Assembly (NCBI GenBank): GCA_041390685.1 | Contig: JAWKPL010000001.1 | Span: forward strand, 1,550,001-1,614,000 | Origin: JAIBBD01 sp041390685 | GTDB lineage: Bacteria; Chloroflexota; Dehalococcoidia; UBA2979 | DNA: 64,000 nt | Reading direction: 5' to 3' | In this document: positions 35,951 through 44,221 of the stretch, one piece after another | Layout: each line of letters starts with the position of its first letter | Numbering within the stretch: position 1 is the first letter of the stretch | Notes under the pieces: model-generated | Told to the model about the DNA's origin: nothing | The model's input: only the letters and a program-made list of their open reading frames with translations | Database searches by the model: none | Position numbers and translations under genes: made by a program

Positions 35951-36756
35951 GCCCGGCGAGCCTGAGCCGCGAAGAGCAGGCGAAGGTGATGTCCTACCTC
36001 GAGCAGAATGTCTCGGGGGCGGTGTCGCTCGAGGTGTGGATGCGCCGGGAATCGGCGCTGGTCCGCACCGACCGCGAGCCGTGCCTCCACTGCGAGGACG
36101 TCGTTGCCGTGACGCGGCAGGTGGCGGCGCTGCACCCGGCGCTTTCGGTGACGCTGTACGACCTCGACCGGCACGAGCGGCGGGCGCAGGAGGTGGGCAT
36201 CGAGCGCGCGCCGACGACGGTGATCCGCGGGCGGCGCGGGCGCGAGTTCCGCATCGCCGGGCTGTGGTCCGGGCTGCTCTTCCCGCCCACTCTCGACGTG
36301 ATCGCGATCTTCAGCGCCGGGGCGACGCCGCTGTCCGAGGACACACGGGCGTTGTTGGCGTCGATCGAGGAGGACATCACGGTCGAGGTGCTGGGGGCCG
36401 CGTACGACGCGTACTCAGCGCACATGCTGCGGCTCGTGGCGGCGTTCGCGGTGGAGTCGAAGCGGGTGCACGCCTCGTTCGTGAACGTGGCGAACTTCCC
36501 GCTGCTGGCCTCCACGCGCTCGGTCGACGAGATCCCCGTTGTGTTGATCGGCAACAAACGCTACGTCGGCGTATGGGACGGCCCAGAGCTGGCAGAGCAG
36601 ATCCACCGGGTGGCGAGCGGCGACGACACGCCCGTGACCCGCGGCAACCCGCAGTCGGGGCCGTTCTACACCGACGAGGAGATCGCCGCCATCGCGGCAG
36701 AGCGGACCGAAGAGCCGCCGCGCACGGCGGGCGGCCTGTACCTGCCCGGCCGCTGA
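35947..36756 (+). CDS. Double thioredoxin-fold protein (PDO-like)
   Basis: The 269 residues have two thioredoxin-like halves, as in protein disulfide oxidoreductase. The first half has a CXXC site in EPCLHCEDVV (about residues 42-45) and the cis-Pro turn ERAPTTVIRG. The second half has DEIPVVLIGNKRYVG, with the cis-Pro turn but no CXXC (SFVNVANFPLLAS in its place). It may act as a reductase with one active site. ATGA overlap with the lipid synthase gene shows coupling, yet its role there is unknown. Confidence 0.8.
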   Translation: MSPASLSREEQAKVMSYLEQNVSGAVSLEVWMRRESALVRTDREPCLHCEDVVAVTRQVAALHPALSVTLYDLDRHERRAQEVGIERAPTTVIRGRRGREFRIAGLWSGLLFPPTLDVIAIFSAGATPLSEDTRALLASIEEDITVEVLGAAYDAYSAHMLRLVAAFAVESKRVHASFVNVANFPLLASTRSVDEIPVVLIGNKRYVGVWDGPELAEQIHRVASGDDTPVTRGNPQSGPFYTDEEIAAIAAERTEEPPRTAGGLYLPGR

Positions 36757-36787
36757 CGGCTCGTCGGGTCCTGCTCCGTCCTCGACG

Positions 36788-38194
36788 TCACGCCTTTCGC
36801 TTCCGCATGAGCGCGAAGCCACCGCCGCCGAGCGCCACCGCGAGGGCGACGGTGACGCCGAGCACGAGGACCGCCGTCGTCGTGTTGGAGCCGCCCCCTG
36901 ACTCGTCGCCGGCGTCCGCGACCGTCTCATCGCCCGCAGTGCCGGGCGTCGACGCGGGCTCATTGCTCGAGGAGCCGCCGCTGCTCGTCGGGACGCCGAG
37001 GGGGGCGCGGGTGCCCTCGGCGATGGCGGGGCCGCCGGTGGTGGGGCCGCTCGTCGCCACGGGCTGCAGGCCGTTCGTCGTGCGCCAGGCGTTGTACAGG
37101 CCTTCCTGGTTGAAGCCGTACGTCGCCTGCAGCGCGTCATCGATGCGCGAGCCGGCCTTGATGGTGCGGTACAGCTCGGCGAATTTCGCCCGCCCGTACT
37201 CGTCGATCATGAACTTCGCGGTCGACCAGGACTGCCCGTAGAAGAGGTTCACGTCCTCGGGGCGGGTGGGGGCGGTCTGCATGGAGCGGAGCGACAGTGT
37301 GCGGTTGCCCTGGATGGCCGCGCGCACCGCCGGCTCGTAGCCGCCGGGGCTCCGCTGCATGTATACCGCGGTGCCCTCGTCGAGCCACGAGGGCACGGAA
37401 GCGAACGGCCCGTCGCCGGCGACGTGGGTGACGATGTGCGCCGCCTCGTGGCGGACGACATCCGGGACGTTGTCGAAGACGAAGAGGATGTCCGGGGCGA
37501 CACGCTGACCGCCGGTCTGGATCTGCGCGTCGAACGTAGCGCTCTGCTGGCGCATGGCGAGCTTGCCTTCATCCTCGCTGCGCCAGACGAGGACGCGTGT
37601 CTCGTACGGGACGGTGGATTCGAGGAGGTCGCCCGTGTCCTGCAGAGAGGACCGGGCCGCCTGCAGTGCGGCCGTCGCGCTGACGTCGTTGGTGCCGTAC
37701 CAGTACACCGTGACGGGGCCATCGCTCTGCGAGCGCCAGTCGTAACGGCCATCGAGGAACAGATACTCCTCGTCGGGCGTCTGCACGGTGGTGCCGTCGT
37801 TCGCGACGAGACTCCAGTGGTAGGTGAAACGGGAGCCCACCGGGATGTAGCGCTGCGCGTCGCGGGTCGTGAGGGTGAAGCTGAGATCCTGCTCGTTGCC
37901 CGCGCCGGGCTCGACGTTGCCGCCGCCGCCGACGCTGCCGTCCGGGTTGCGCACCTGGTACTCGAGGCGCGCGCTGCGCAGCCCGCCCGGCGCCGTGACG
38001 CGGATCGCGAACGTGATCGCGGTCGGGTCCTTGGAGGCAACCGTGGCGTTCGAGGTCTGGACGGCCTGCGCGCGCACGGGGGCCACATCGAGGGCCGTGA
38101 GCGCCAGCACCATAATCACCGCGCACGCCGCCAGCGTGAGGAGCGAGCCCGGCCGCCGCGCCCGGCCCCCGAGTCGCATCGTGTATCCCGTCAT
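36788..38194 (-). CDS. Membrane-anchored peptidase MA-like metalloprotease
   Basis: The 468 residues have a signal peptide, a beta-rich domain (50-150), and a gluzincin peptidase MA-like domain with HEAAH at 249-253 and a downstream Glu in SWLDEGTAVYM, which would bind zinc. A Thr/Gly-rich linker follows, then a membrane helix and a basic end RKRKA. The protease probably faces outside the cell. Substrate unknown. It overlaps prfB by 4 nt (ATGA). Confidence 0.87.
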   Translation of the reverse strand: MTGYTMRLGGRARRPGSLLTLAACAVIMVLALTALDVAPVRAQAVQTSNATVASKDPTAITFAIRVTAPGGLRSARLEYQVRNPDGSVGGGGNVEPGAGNEQDLSFTLTTRDAQRYIPVGSRFTYHWSLVANDGTTVQTPDEEYLFLDGRYDWRSQSDGPVTVYWYGTNDVSATAALQAARSSLQDTGDLLESTVPYETRVLVWRSEDEGKLAMRQQSATFDAQIQTGGQRVAPDILFVFDNVPDVVRHEAAHIVTHVAGDGPFASVPSWLDEGTAVYMQRSPGGYEPAVRAAIQGNRTLSLRSMQTAPTRPEDVNLFYGQSWSTAKFMIDEYGRAKFAELYRTIKAGSRIDDALQATYGFNQEGLYNAWRTTNGLQPVATSGPTTGGPAIAEGTRAPLGVPTSSGGSSSNEPASTPGTAGDETVADAGDESGGGSNTTTAVLVLGVTVALAVALGGGGFALMRKRKA

Positions 38195-39319
38195 CCCGCC
38201 GCTCCCTCGTCCTGGCCTACCTGCGCACGCAGGTAGGCGGTGATGAACTCGTCGATATCCCCGTCGAGCACTCCGCCGGTGTCGCTCGTTTCGACGTCGG
38301 TGCGGAGGTCCTTCACCATTCTGTACGGTTGGAGCACATAGGATCGGATCTGATTTCCCCAGCCCGCCTCGACATGTTCGCCCTTGATCGCGGCTCGCTC
38401 GGCCTCGCGGCGCTCGATCTCGAGCTGCAGCAGGCGCCCGATGAGCACCTGCATCGCCATGTCGCGGTTGCGCCCCTGTGAGCGCTCGTTCTGGCAGGTG
38501 ACCACGATGCCCGTCGGCAGGTGCGTGATCCGTACGGCGGTGTCGTTCTTCTGCACGTTCTGGCCGCCGTGACCGCTGGCGCGGTAGGTGTCGATGCGGA
38601 GGTCGTCCGGCTTCACCTCGACCGTGGGGTCGCCTGCCTCGACTTCGGGGACGACCTCGACGAGGGCGAAGCTCGTGTGGCGCGAGTGCGAGGCGTCGAA
38701 GGGCGAGATGCGCACGAGGCGATGCACGCCGCGCTCGGAGCGGAGGAGGCCGTAGGCGTTGTCGCCCTGCAGGCGGACGCTGGCGGACTTGACCCCCGCT
38801 TCCTCGCCGCCGCTGACGGAGAGGATTTCGGTCTTGAGCCCGCGCCGCTCCGCCCAGCGCAGGTACATGCGCAGCAGCATCTCGGCCCAGTCCTGGGCCT
38901 CGGTGCCGCCGGCGCCGGCGTGGATGTCGACGACGGCGTTGTGGTCGTCGTAGGGCCCGCCGAGGGTGAGCGCGAACTCGAGGCCGGCGAACTGGCGCTC
39001 GAGCGTCTCGACCTCCCCGCCGAGGTCGCCTAGCAGCGCCTCGCGCTCCGTCTCGTCGCTCTCCTCGGCGAGCGCGAGCAGCTCCTCGAGGTCGGTGAGC
39101 CCGCGTTCGAGGTCGGCCCAGGTGCCGGTGACGGACTCCAGTTTGGAGACGCGTTTCATCAGCGTCTGGGCCTGTTGCGGGTCGTCCCAGAGGTCGGGTG
39201 CGGCGGACTGTTCGCGGAGGGTGGCTAGTTCGTGCTGTAGACCGGGCAGGTCAAAGTCGCACCTGCACATCTCGCACGCGTTCCAGGAGCTCGGCGACGC
39301 GCTGTCTGAGTTCGTCCAT
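38191..39319 (-). CDS. prfB: Peptide chain release factor 2, programmed +1 frameshift
   Basis: RF2 ends translation at UGA and UAA. Translation starts at ATG 39319, reads 22 codons and meets TGA (39253-39251). A +1 slip at CTT TGA C continues in the frame that runs to 38191. The full product is about 375 residues, with GAGGTEAQDW, RASGHGGQNVQKNDTAVRIT containing the catalytic GGQ, and the SPFD motif (ISPFDASHSR) that recognises UGA/UAA. The single-frame version from 39270 would lack the N-terminal helix. Confidence 0.95.
39250..39265 (-). other. Programmed +1 frameshift site of prfB
   Basis: On the minus strand, CAGGTG, then CGA, then CTTTGAC. This has the same layout as the classical site (Shine-Dalgarno-like block, 3-nt spacer, CUU UGA C). 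Low RF2 level lets the ribosome pause at UGA and slip to UUU, then read GAC. Confidence 0.92.
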
Positions 39320-39389
39320 AGGCCCCCATGTTCGCACGAGGCGGGGTGGGGCGGCTACGGGAGCCAGGCGGCGGGCTCGCCGTAGCCGC

Positions 39390-39845
39390 CTACCTCCCGC
39401 TGTCCAGCACGATCGTCACCGGTCCATCGTTCTCGCTCGTTACGAGCATGTGAGCGCCGAAGCGGCCCGTGGCGACCGCGATGCCCCGCGCCTCGAGGGC
39501 GGCGGCGAGGGCGTCGAGGAGGGGGACGGCGGTTTCGGGCGGGGCGGCGTCGAAGAAGGAGGGGCGGCGGCCCTTCCTCGTGTCGGCGAGCAGCGTGAAC
39601 TGCGAGACGAGCAGCACGGCGCCGCCCACATCGAGGACTGAGCACTCCATGCTGCGCGCGCCCTCGGCAGTGTCGCCGGGGAAGAGGCGGATGCCGGCGA
39701 GTTTGTCCGCGAGCCAGGCGGCCTCGGCCTCGGTGTCGTCGCGGGCGATGCCGGCGTAGACGAGCAGGCCACGCCCGATCGCGCCGACGACCTCGTCGGC
39801 GACGACGACGCGCGCCGAGGTGACGCGCTGGATGACGGCGCGCAT
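39390..39845 (-). CDS. dtd: D-aminoacyl-tRNA deacylase
   Basis: Dtd removes D-amino acids from mischarged tRNA. The 151 residues start MRAVIQRVTSARVVVADEVV, with SQFTLLADTRKGRRPSF and the NDGPVTIVLD end that holds the Gly-cisPro motif. ATG is 29 nt after the zinc ribbon gene stop and has no clear ribosome site, so coupling is likely. A long frame reading through from 40244 is an artefact of the preceding gene. Confidence 0.94.
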   Translation of the reverse strand: MRAVIQRVTSARVVVADEVVGAIGRGLLVYAGIARDDTEAEAAWLADKLAGIRLFPGDTAEGARSMECSVLDVGGAVLLVSQFTLLADTRKGRRPSFFDAAPPETAVPLLDALAAALEARGIAVATGRFGAHMLVTSENDGPVTIVLDSGR

Positions 39846-39874
39846 CGAGCGGGCTCGTCGACGGGCGGGCGGGC

Positions 39875-40228
39875 CTAGTCGTCCGAGCTGGCGGCGGCCT
39901 TCTTTTTCGCGCTGGACCGCGTGGGCTTCTTCGCGGCGGGCGCGCTCTCGCTCGCGCCGTTCGAGGCGGGGGCGGCCTCGGTGGCGGTGTCGCTGCCGCC
40001 TTCGGCGGGGAGGTCGGTGCTGGAGGCGGGGGAGTCGGCGCCCGCGCGAAGCGTGCGCTTGCTGTCGGTGACGTACCAGCCCGAGCCCTTGAAGAGGATC
40101 GGTGGGGCGTTCAGGAGACGGCGGGCGGGCTTGCCGCACTGGTCGCAGGGCTGCTGCGCGGGGGCGCCGAACGACTCGCGCTTCTCGTAGCGGTGCCCGG
40201 CTTCGCACTGGTAGTCGTAGAGCGGCAC
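39875..40228 (-). CDS. FmdB/Zn-ribbon protein with low-complexity tail
   Basis: The 117 residues start PLYDYQCEAGHRYEKRESFG and have the FmdB zinc ribbon: Cys pairs QC and CDQC, then GSGWYVTDS. These small proteins are regulatory in some taxa, but the function is not known. From about residue 55 the tail is Ala/Ser/Thr-rich and then Lys-rich (KKPTRSSAKKKAAASSDD). GGAGGA lies 9 nt before GTG 40228. It precedes dtd on the same strand. Confidence 0.85.
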   Translation of the reverse strand: MPLYDYQCEAGHRYEKRESFGAPAQQPCDQCGKPARRLLNAPPILFKGSGWYVTDSKRTLRAGADSPASSTDLPAEGGSDTATEAAPASNGASESAPAAKKPTRSSAKKKAAASSDD

Positions 40229-40374
40229 GGCAGCAGTCCTCCACATCGCCTGCGCGCGGGTCGCGCGGCGGATTGGCTCGACTCCGATCGGTCGGGGAGT
40301 CCAGTGTATGCAGGCGGGCGGGCTTTCACAACAATCGCGGGGGCGAGGCCTGTCCGCTTCCGAGGTCGGCGGAC

Positions 40375-40380
40375 TATACT
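40375..40380 (+). promoter_or_regulatory. -10 element of the rpsB operon
   Basis: TATACT with a start expected near 40387 gives a leader of about 145 nt before rpsB. This is long enough for ribosomal protein feedback. The leader contains the pairable GGCCGG/CCGGC blocks near 40409-40425. No good -35 is visible. Confidence 0.45.
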
Positions 40381-40531
40381 CGAATGTCCCGGACGTGCGT
40401 TTCCCCGGCCGGTCGCGCCGGCGCGAATCCGCAACCAGGCAGCATCAACCCAGGCGGCCATCGAGGAGATGGCGCAGAACCGCGCCCGAGTGGGCCGGGC
40501 ATCGCCCCAGAGGGGCTCGAGGAGGTTCGTC

Positions 40532-41299
40532 GTGGCAGCTGGCGTATCAATGAGGCAGATGCTGGAGGCGGGGGTCCACTTTGGACACCAGACCCGCCGC
40601 TGGAACCCGCACATGCGGCCGTACATCTTCACGGAGCGGCACGGGATCCACATCCTGGACCTCGCGAAGACGGTGCCGCTGCTGGACCAGGCGCTGCAGC
40701 AGGTGCGCGCCGTGTCGTCGTCGGGGCAGCAGGTGCTGTTCGTTGGCACGAAGAAGCAGGCTCGCGAGACGATCCGCCAGGAGGCGGAGCGCGCGGGGAT
40801 GCCGTACATCAACACGCGCTGGCTGGGCGGGACGCTCTCGAACTGGGCGACCATCACCCGGCGCATCGGCTACTTCAAGGAGCTGGAGCAGCGCTTCGCC
40901 ACCGAGGAGGACTCGCACCTCACGAAGAAGGAGCGGCTGCTCCTGCAGAAGGAGTACGAGCGCCTGTACCGGTCGTTCGGCGGCCTGCGCAACATGGACC
41001 GGCTCCCCGGGATGCTCTTCATCATCGACCCGACGATGGAGGAGATCGCGGTGCTTGAGGCGCGGCGAATGAACATCCCGATCGTGGCGATGTGCGACAC
41101 CGACGCGAACCCGGACAAGGTCGACTTCCCGATCCCGGCGAACGACGACGCGATCCGCTCCATTCAGCTGATCACGGCGCGCATCGCTGACGCGGTCCTC
41201 GAAGGCCTGGCGTACGGCGAGGTCGAGCGCGAGGCCGCGGCCGTCTCGGCCGCGCCGGCGAGCGGCGACAGCCCCGCCCCAGAGGGGGCCGCCGGCTAG
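40532..41299 (+). CDS. rpsB: 30S ribosomal protein uS2
   Basis: The 255 residues begin VSMRQMLEAGVHFGHQTRRW and contain HGIHILDLAKTVPLLDQALQ, RWLGGTLSNWATI and DTDANPDKVDFPIPANDDAI, all strong S2 marks. GAGGAGG (40519-40525) is 6 nt before GTG 40532. The last 25 residues are Ala/Pro-rich and outside the core. It starts the rpsB-tsf-frr-uppS-cdsA-dxr-rseP run. Confidence 0.96.
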   Translation: MAAGVSMRQMLEAGVHFGHQTRRWNPHMRPYIFTERHGIHILDLAKTVPLLDQALQQVRAVSSSGQQVLFVGTKKQARETIRQEAERAGMPYINTRWLGGTLSNWATITRRIGYFKELEQRFATEEDSHLTKKERLLLQKEYERLYRSFGGLRNMDRLPGMLFIIDPTMEEIAVLEARRMNIPIVAMCDTDANPDKVDFPIPANDDAIRSIQLITARIADAVLEGLAYGEVEREAAAVSAAPASGDSPAPEGAAG

Positions 41300-41316
41300 C
41301 CCGGTGCAGGACATCC

Positions 41317-41343
41317 GGTCCGCGCTCGATCCGGGCGCGGACC
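41317..41343 (+). other. Hairpin between rpsB and tsf
   Basis: GGTCCGCGC and GCGCGGACC form a perfect 9-bp stem around a 9-nt loop. No U tract follows, so it is not a standard terminator. It may be a processing or partial attenuation site that sets the S2 to EF-Ts ratio. Confidence 0.5.
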
Positions 41344-41401
41344 GTGGGACGAACCCCCTGCCGCCTCGGTGCGACGGCGGCACAGTTGAGGAGCGAACTC
41401 G

Positions 41402-41905
41402 ATGGTCACTGTCGACGATGTGAAGCGCCTGCGCGAGGAGACCGGCGCGGGCGTGATGGACGCCAAGCGCGCGCTGGACGAGGCGGGTGGCGACTTCAAC
41501 AAGGCGAAGGAGCTGCTCCGTGAGCGCGGCATCGCGGCCGCGGCCAAGCGGGCCGAGCGCTCGACCGGCCAGGGCGTCGTCGAGGCGTACATCCACGGCG
41601 GTGGCCGCATCGGCGCGCTCGTCGAGGTGAACTGCGAGACGGACTTCGTGGCGCGTACGGACGCGTTCCGCGGCCTGGCGCGTGACATCGCGATGCAGGT
41701 AGCGGCGATGAACCCTGCGGCGCTGACGCCGGAGGATGTCCCGGGCGACCTGCCCGGCGAGGCGAAGGACCACGCATTGCTGACGCAGGCGTTCATCAAG
41801 GACGCGAGCCGCTCGATCCAGGACCTGGTGCAGGACGCGATCGCGCAGACCGGCGAGAACATCCGCGTGGCGCGCTTCTCGCGGTTCGAGCTCGGAGGCG
41901 CCTAG
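41402..41905 (+). CDS. tsf: Elongation factor Ts, short form
   Basis: EF-Ts releases GDP from EF-Tu. The 167 residues carry the N-terminal UBA-like domain (DVKRLREETGAGVMDAKRAL), the TDFV motif in EVNCETDFVARTDAF, and a single core subdomain. This is much shorter than the 280-residue enterobacterial form and resembles the Thermus-type short protein. GAGGAGC precedes ATG. pyrH, usually next, is missing. Confidence 0.95.
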   Translation: MVTVDDVKRLREETGAGVMDAKRALDEAGGDFNKAKELLRERGIAAAAKRAERSTGQGVVEAYIHGGGRIGALVEVNCETDFVARTDAFRGLARDIAMQVAAMNPAALTPEDVPGDLPGEAKDHALLTQAFIKDASRSIQDLVQDAIAQTGENIRVARFSRFELGGA

Positions 41906-42085
41906 CGGCGCTGCCGCGCACTCGCGGCGGCGCTCGATGTGAGAGCGCCGCTACGCTATCGTGGCAGGTGCGATGGCACCGCGTGGCCCCGCGCTTCCGG
42001 CCGGGCATACGCTGGGAAGCAGTCCGGCACGTGCGCGCTCACCACGAAGGGCGCTGCGTGTCCGCCGGTGGACAGGGGGATAGCG

Positions 42086-42643
42086 ATGACGGATGACATC
42101 CTCCTCGACGCGGACGACCGTATGGACAAGGCGGTGCTGGCGTTCCAGCACAACCTGGACACCATCCGCACCGGCCGTGCGAACACGGCGCTCGTCGAGC
42201 ATCTCCAGGTGACGCATTACGGGCAGACGCTGCCACTGAACCAGCTGGCGACACTCGCGGCGCCCGAGTCGACGCTGATTACGGTGCAGCCGTGGGACCG
42301 CGGCGCCATGGATTCGATCATGAAGGCGATCCAGACGAGTGACCTCGGGATCAATCCCTCGAACGACGGCCGGCTCATCCGGCTGCCGATCCCGCCGCTG
42401 ACTGAGCAGCGCCGGCGCGAACTCGTGAAGCAGGTGCACACACGCGCCGAGGAAGCGCGCGTCGCGATCCGGAACATCCGCCGTCACGCCATCGACGAGG
42501 TGAAGAAGGCGGTCAAGGCGGGCGAGGTACCTGAGGACGACGGCCGTCACGCCGAGGATGAGGTCGAGAAGCTCACACACGCGCAGACCGACCGCGTCGA
42601 GCAGATCAGCAAGAGCAAGGAGCGCGAGCTCCTTGAGGTCTGA
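42086..42643 (+). CDS. frr: Ribosome recycling factor
   Basis: RRF splits post-termination ribosomes together with EF-G. The 185 residues have the family features: KAVLAFQHNLDTIRTGRANT, VQPWDRGAMDSIMKAIQTSD, GINPSNDGRLIRLPIPPLTE and RRHAIDEVKKAVKAGEVPED. CAGGGGG precedes ATG 42086. A longer frame from 41939 is upstream noise. The 180 bp between tsf and frr holds no pyrH and no other gene. Confidence 0.95.
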   Translation: MTDDILLDADDRMDKAVLAFQHNLDTIRTGRANTALVEHLQVTHYGQTLPLNQLATLAAPESTLITVQPWDRGAMDSIMKAIQTSDLGINPSNDGRLIRLPIPPLTEQRRRELVKQVHTRAEEARVAIRNIRRHAIDEVKKAVKAGEVPEDDGRHAEDEVEKLTHAQTDRVEQISKSKERELLEV

Positions 42644-42670
42644 GCCCCGCAACGTGCTCGAGGCCGCCCG

Positions 42671-43426
42671 ATGGTAGTGCAGGCGCAGCGCGACGCACTG
42701 CCTCTGCCGCACGTCCACACGCTCCCGCGGCACGTCGCGATCATCATGGACGGAAACGGGCGCTGGGCGCGCGCCCGCGGCCTGTCGCGCAACGATGGCC
42801 ATCGCGCGGGTGCCGATGCGCTGCGCAACGTCATCGAGCGGTTTGCCGAGCACGGCGTAGAGGCAGTGACGCTGTTCGCGTTCTCCACGGAGAACTGGGG
42901 CCGCCCACGCTCAGAAGTCGACGGGATCATGCGCCTCGCGGCGCGGGTCATCGACCGTGAGTTGAACACGTTCCACGAGTCGGGGATCAGGCTGCGCCAC
43001 CTGGGCGAGCTGGCCGACCTTCCGAAGTCGCTGCAGTCCCGGGTGGTGAAGGCGATCCGCCGGACGCGCGACAACACGGGGATGACCGTGAACCTGGCGT
43101 TCAACTACGGCGGGCGCGCCGACATCGTCGAGGCGGTGCGGCGGCTGGTCGCGGAGGGTGTACGCCCGGAGGACGTGACCGAGGAGGCGATCTCCATGCG
43201 CCTGACGACTGCCGAGCTGCCTGACCCTGACCTCCTCATCCGCACGGGGGGTGAGCGCCGCATCTCGAACTTCCTGGTATGGCAGGCCGCCTACAGCGAG
43301 TACTACTTCACGCCGGTGCAGTGGCCAGACTTCGGCGCGGCAGAGGTGGACGAGGCGCTGCTCGAGTTCAGCCGCCGCCGGCGGCGGTTCGGCCTCGTCC
43401 CGGAAGATGTCGGGACGGACGCCTGA
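42671..43426 (+). CDS. uppS: Isoprenyl transferase (undecaprenyl diphosphate synthase)
   Basis: UppS makes the cis-polyprenyl lipid carrier for cell-wall sugars. The 251 residues have HVAIIMDGNGRWARARGLSR with the catalytic Asp and phosphate loop, TLFAFSTENWGRP, LNLAFNYGGRADIVEA-like motif (as VNLAFNYGGRADIV), and DLLIRTGGERRISNFLVWQ. Twenty-seven bases separate it from frr. The chain length is not evident. Confidence 0.95.
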   Translation: MVVQAQRDALPLPHVHTLPRHVAIIMDGNGRWARARGLSRNDGHRAGADALRNVIERFAEHGVEAVTLFAFSTENWGRPRSEVDGIMRLAARVIDRELNTFHESGIRLRHLGELADLPKSLQSRVVKAIRRTRDNTGMTVNLAFNYGGRADIVEAVRRLVAEGVRPEDVTEEAISMRLTTAELPDPDLLIRTGGERRISNFLVWQAAYSEYYFTPVQWPDFGAAEVDEALLEFSRRRRRFGLVPEDVGTDA

Positions 43427-43429
43427 GCG

Positions 43430-44221
43430 GTGTTGAAGCAGCGGCTCGCGGTCGCCGCCGTCGGACTCCCGCTGCTCGCCCTCCTCGTCGCGTCGCCTGA
43501 GCGCGTCTTCGGCCTCGGCGTCGCGCTCATCCTCGGGGCGGCCACGTACGAGGTCGTCCACGCCGCGATTCCCACCACCACGCGGCCTTCGGCGCTCTCG
43601 GCGGGCGTGCTGGCCGCGTTGCTGGCGACCTCGTTCCGCACGCTGGAGGACATCCCCGTCTGGTCGTTGCCCGCGATGGTCGTCGTGACCGCGCTGTTGC
43701 TGACCCTCTTGCTGTGGCCCGGGCCCGGACAGGCTCCGGCCGGAGCGTGGTGGCTCGGGGCGGTGCTGTACCTCGGCGTGCTCGGGGCGCACTGGCTGCT
43801 GCTGCGGAACGAGGATCACGGACAGCGCTGGGTAGTGGTCGCGTTCGCCGCGACGTTCGCCACGGATACCGGAGCATACGCGGTGGGGCGCCTGGTGGGG
43901 CGGCACCTCTTCTGGCCGGCGGTCTCCCCGAAGAAGACGTGGGAGGGCGCCGCCGGAGCGGTGTTGTTCGGCGGTGCGACTGCGGCGGCGCTCCCGTATC
44001 TGCTGGGGATCGAGCCGGCGTGGTACTGGGTCGCCGCGATCGCGGTCGGGTTCCCGCTCGCGGGGATCGCCGGCGACCTGCTGGAGTCCGCGCTCAAGCG
44101 GCGGCTCGACGTGAAGGACATGTCGCATCTGCTGCCGGGGCATGGCGGTCTGCTCGACCGGTTGGACTCGCTGCTGCTCACCGGGCCGTTGCTATACTGG
44201 TTATTGCAGGGGGCGCTGTGA
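43430..44221 (+). CDS. cdsA: Phosphatidate cytidylyltransferase
   Basis: CdsA makes CDP-diacylglycerol, the activated lipid for phospholipid head-group enzymes such as the one at 35333-35950. The 263 residues have about seven membrane helices and the CDP-DAG synthase signature SPKKTWEGAAGAVLFGG, plus DLLESALKRRLDVKDMSHLL and HGGLLDRLDSLLL. The GTG start is 3 nt after uppS. Its stop overlaps the dxr ATG. Confidence 0.94.
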   Translation: MLKQRLAVAAVGLPLLALLVASPERVFGLGVALILGAATYEVVHAAIPTTTRPSALSAGVLAALLATSFRTLEDIPVWSLPAMVVVTALLLTLLLWPGPGQAPAGAWWLGAVLYLGVLGAHWLLLRNEDHGQRWVVVAFAATFATDTGAYAVGRLVGRHLFWPAVSPKKTWEGAAGAVLFGGATAAALPYLLGIEPAWYWVAAIAVGFPLAGIAGDLLESALKRRLDVKDMSHLLPGHGGLLDRLDSLLLTGPLLYWLLQGAL

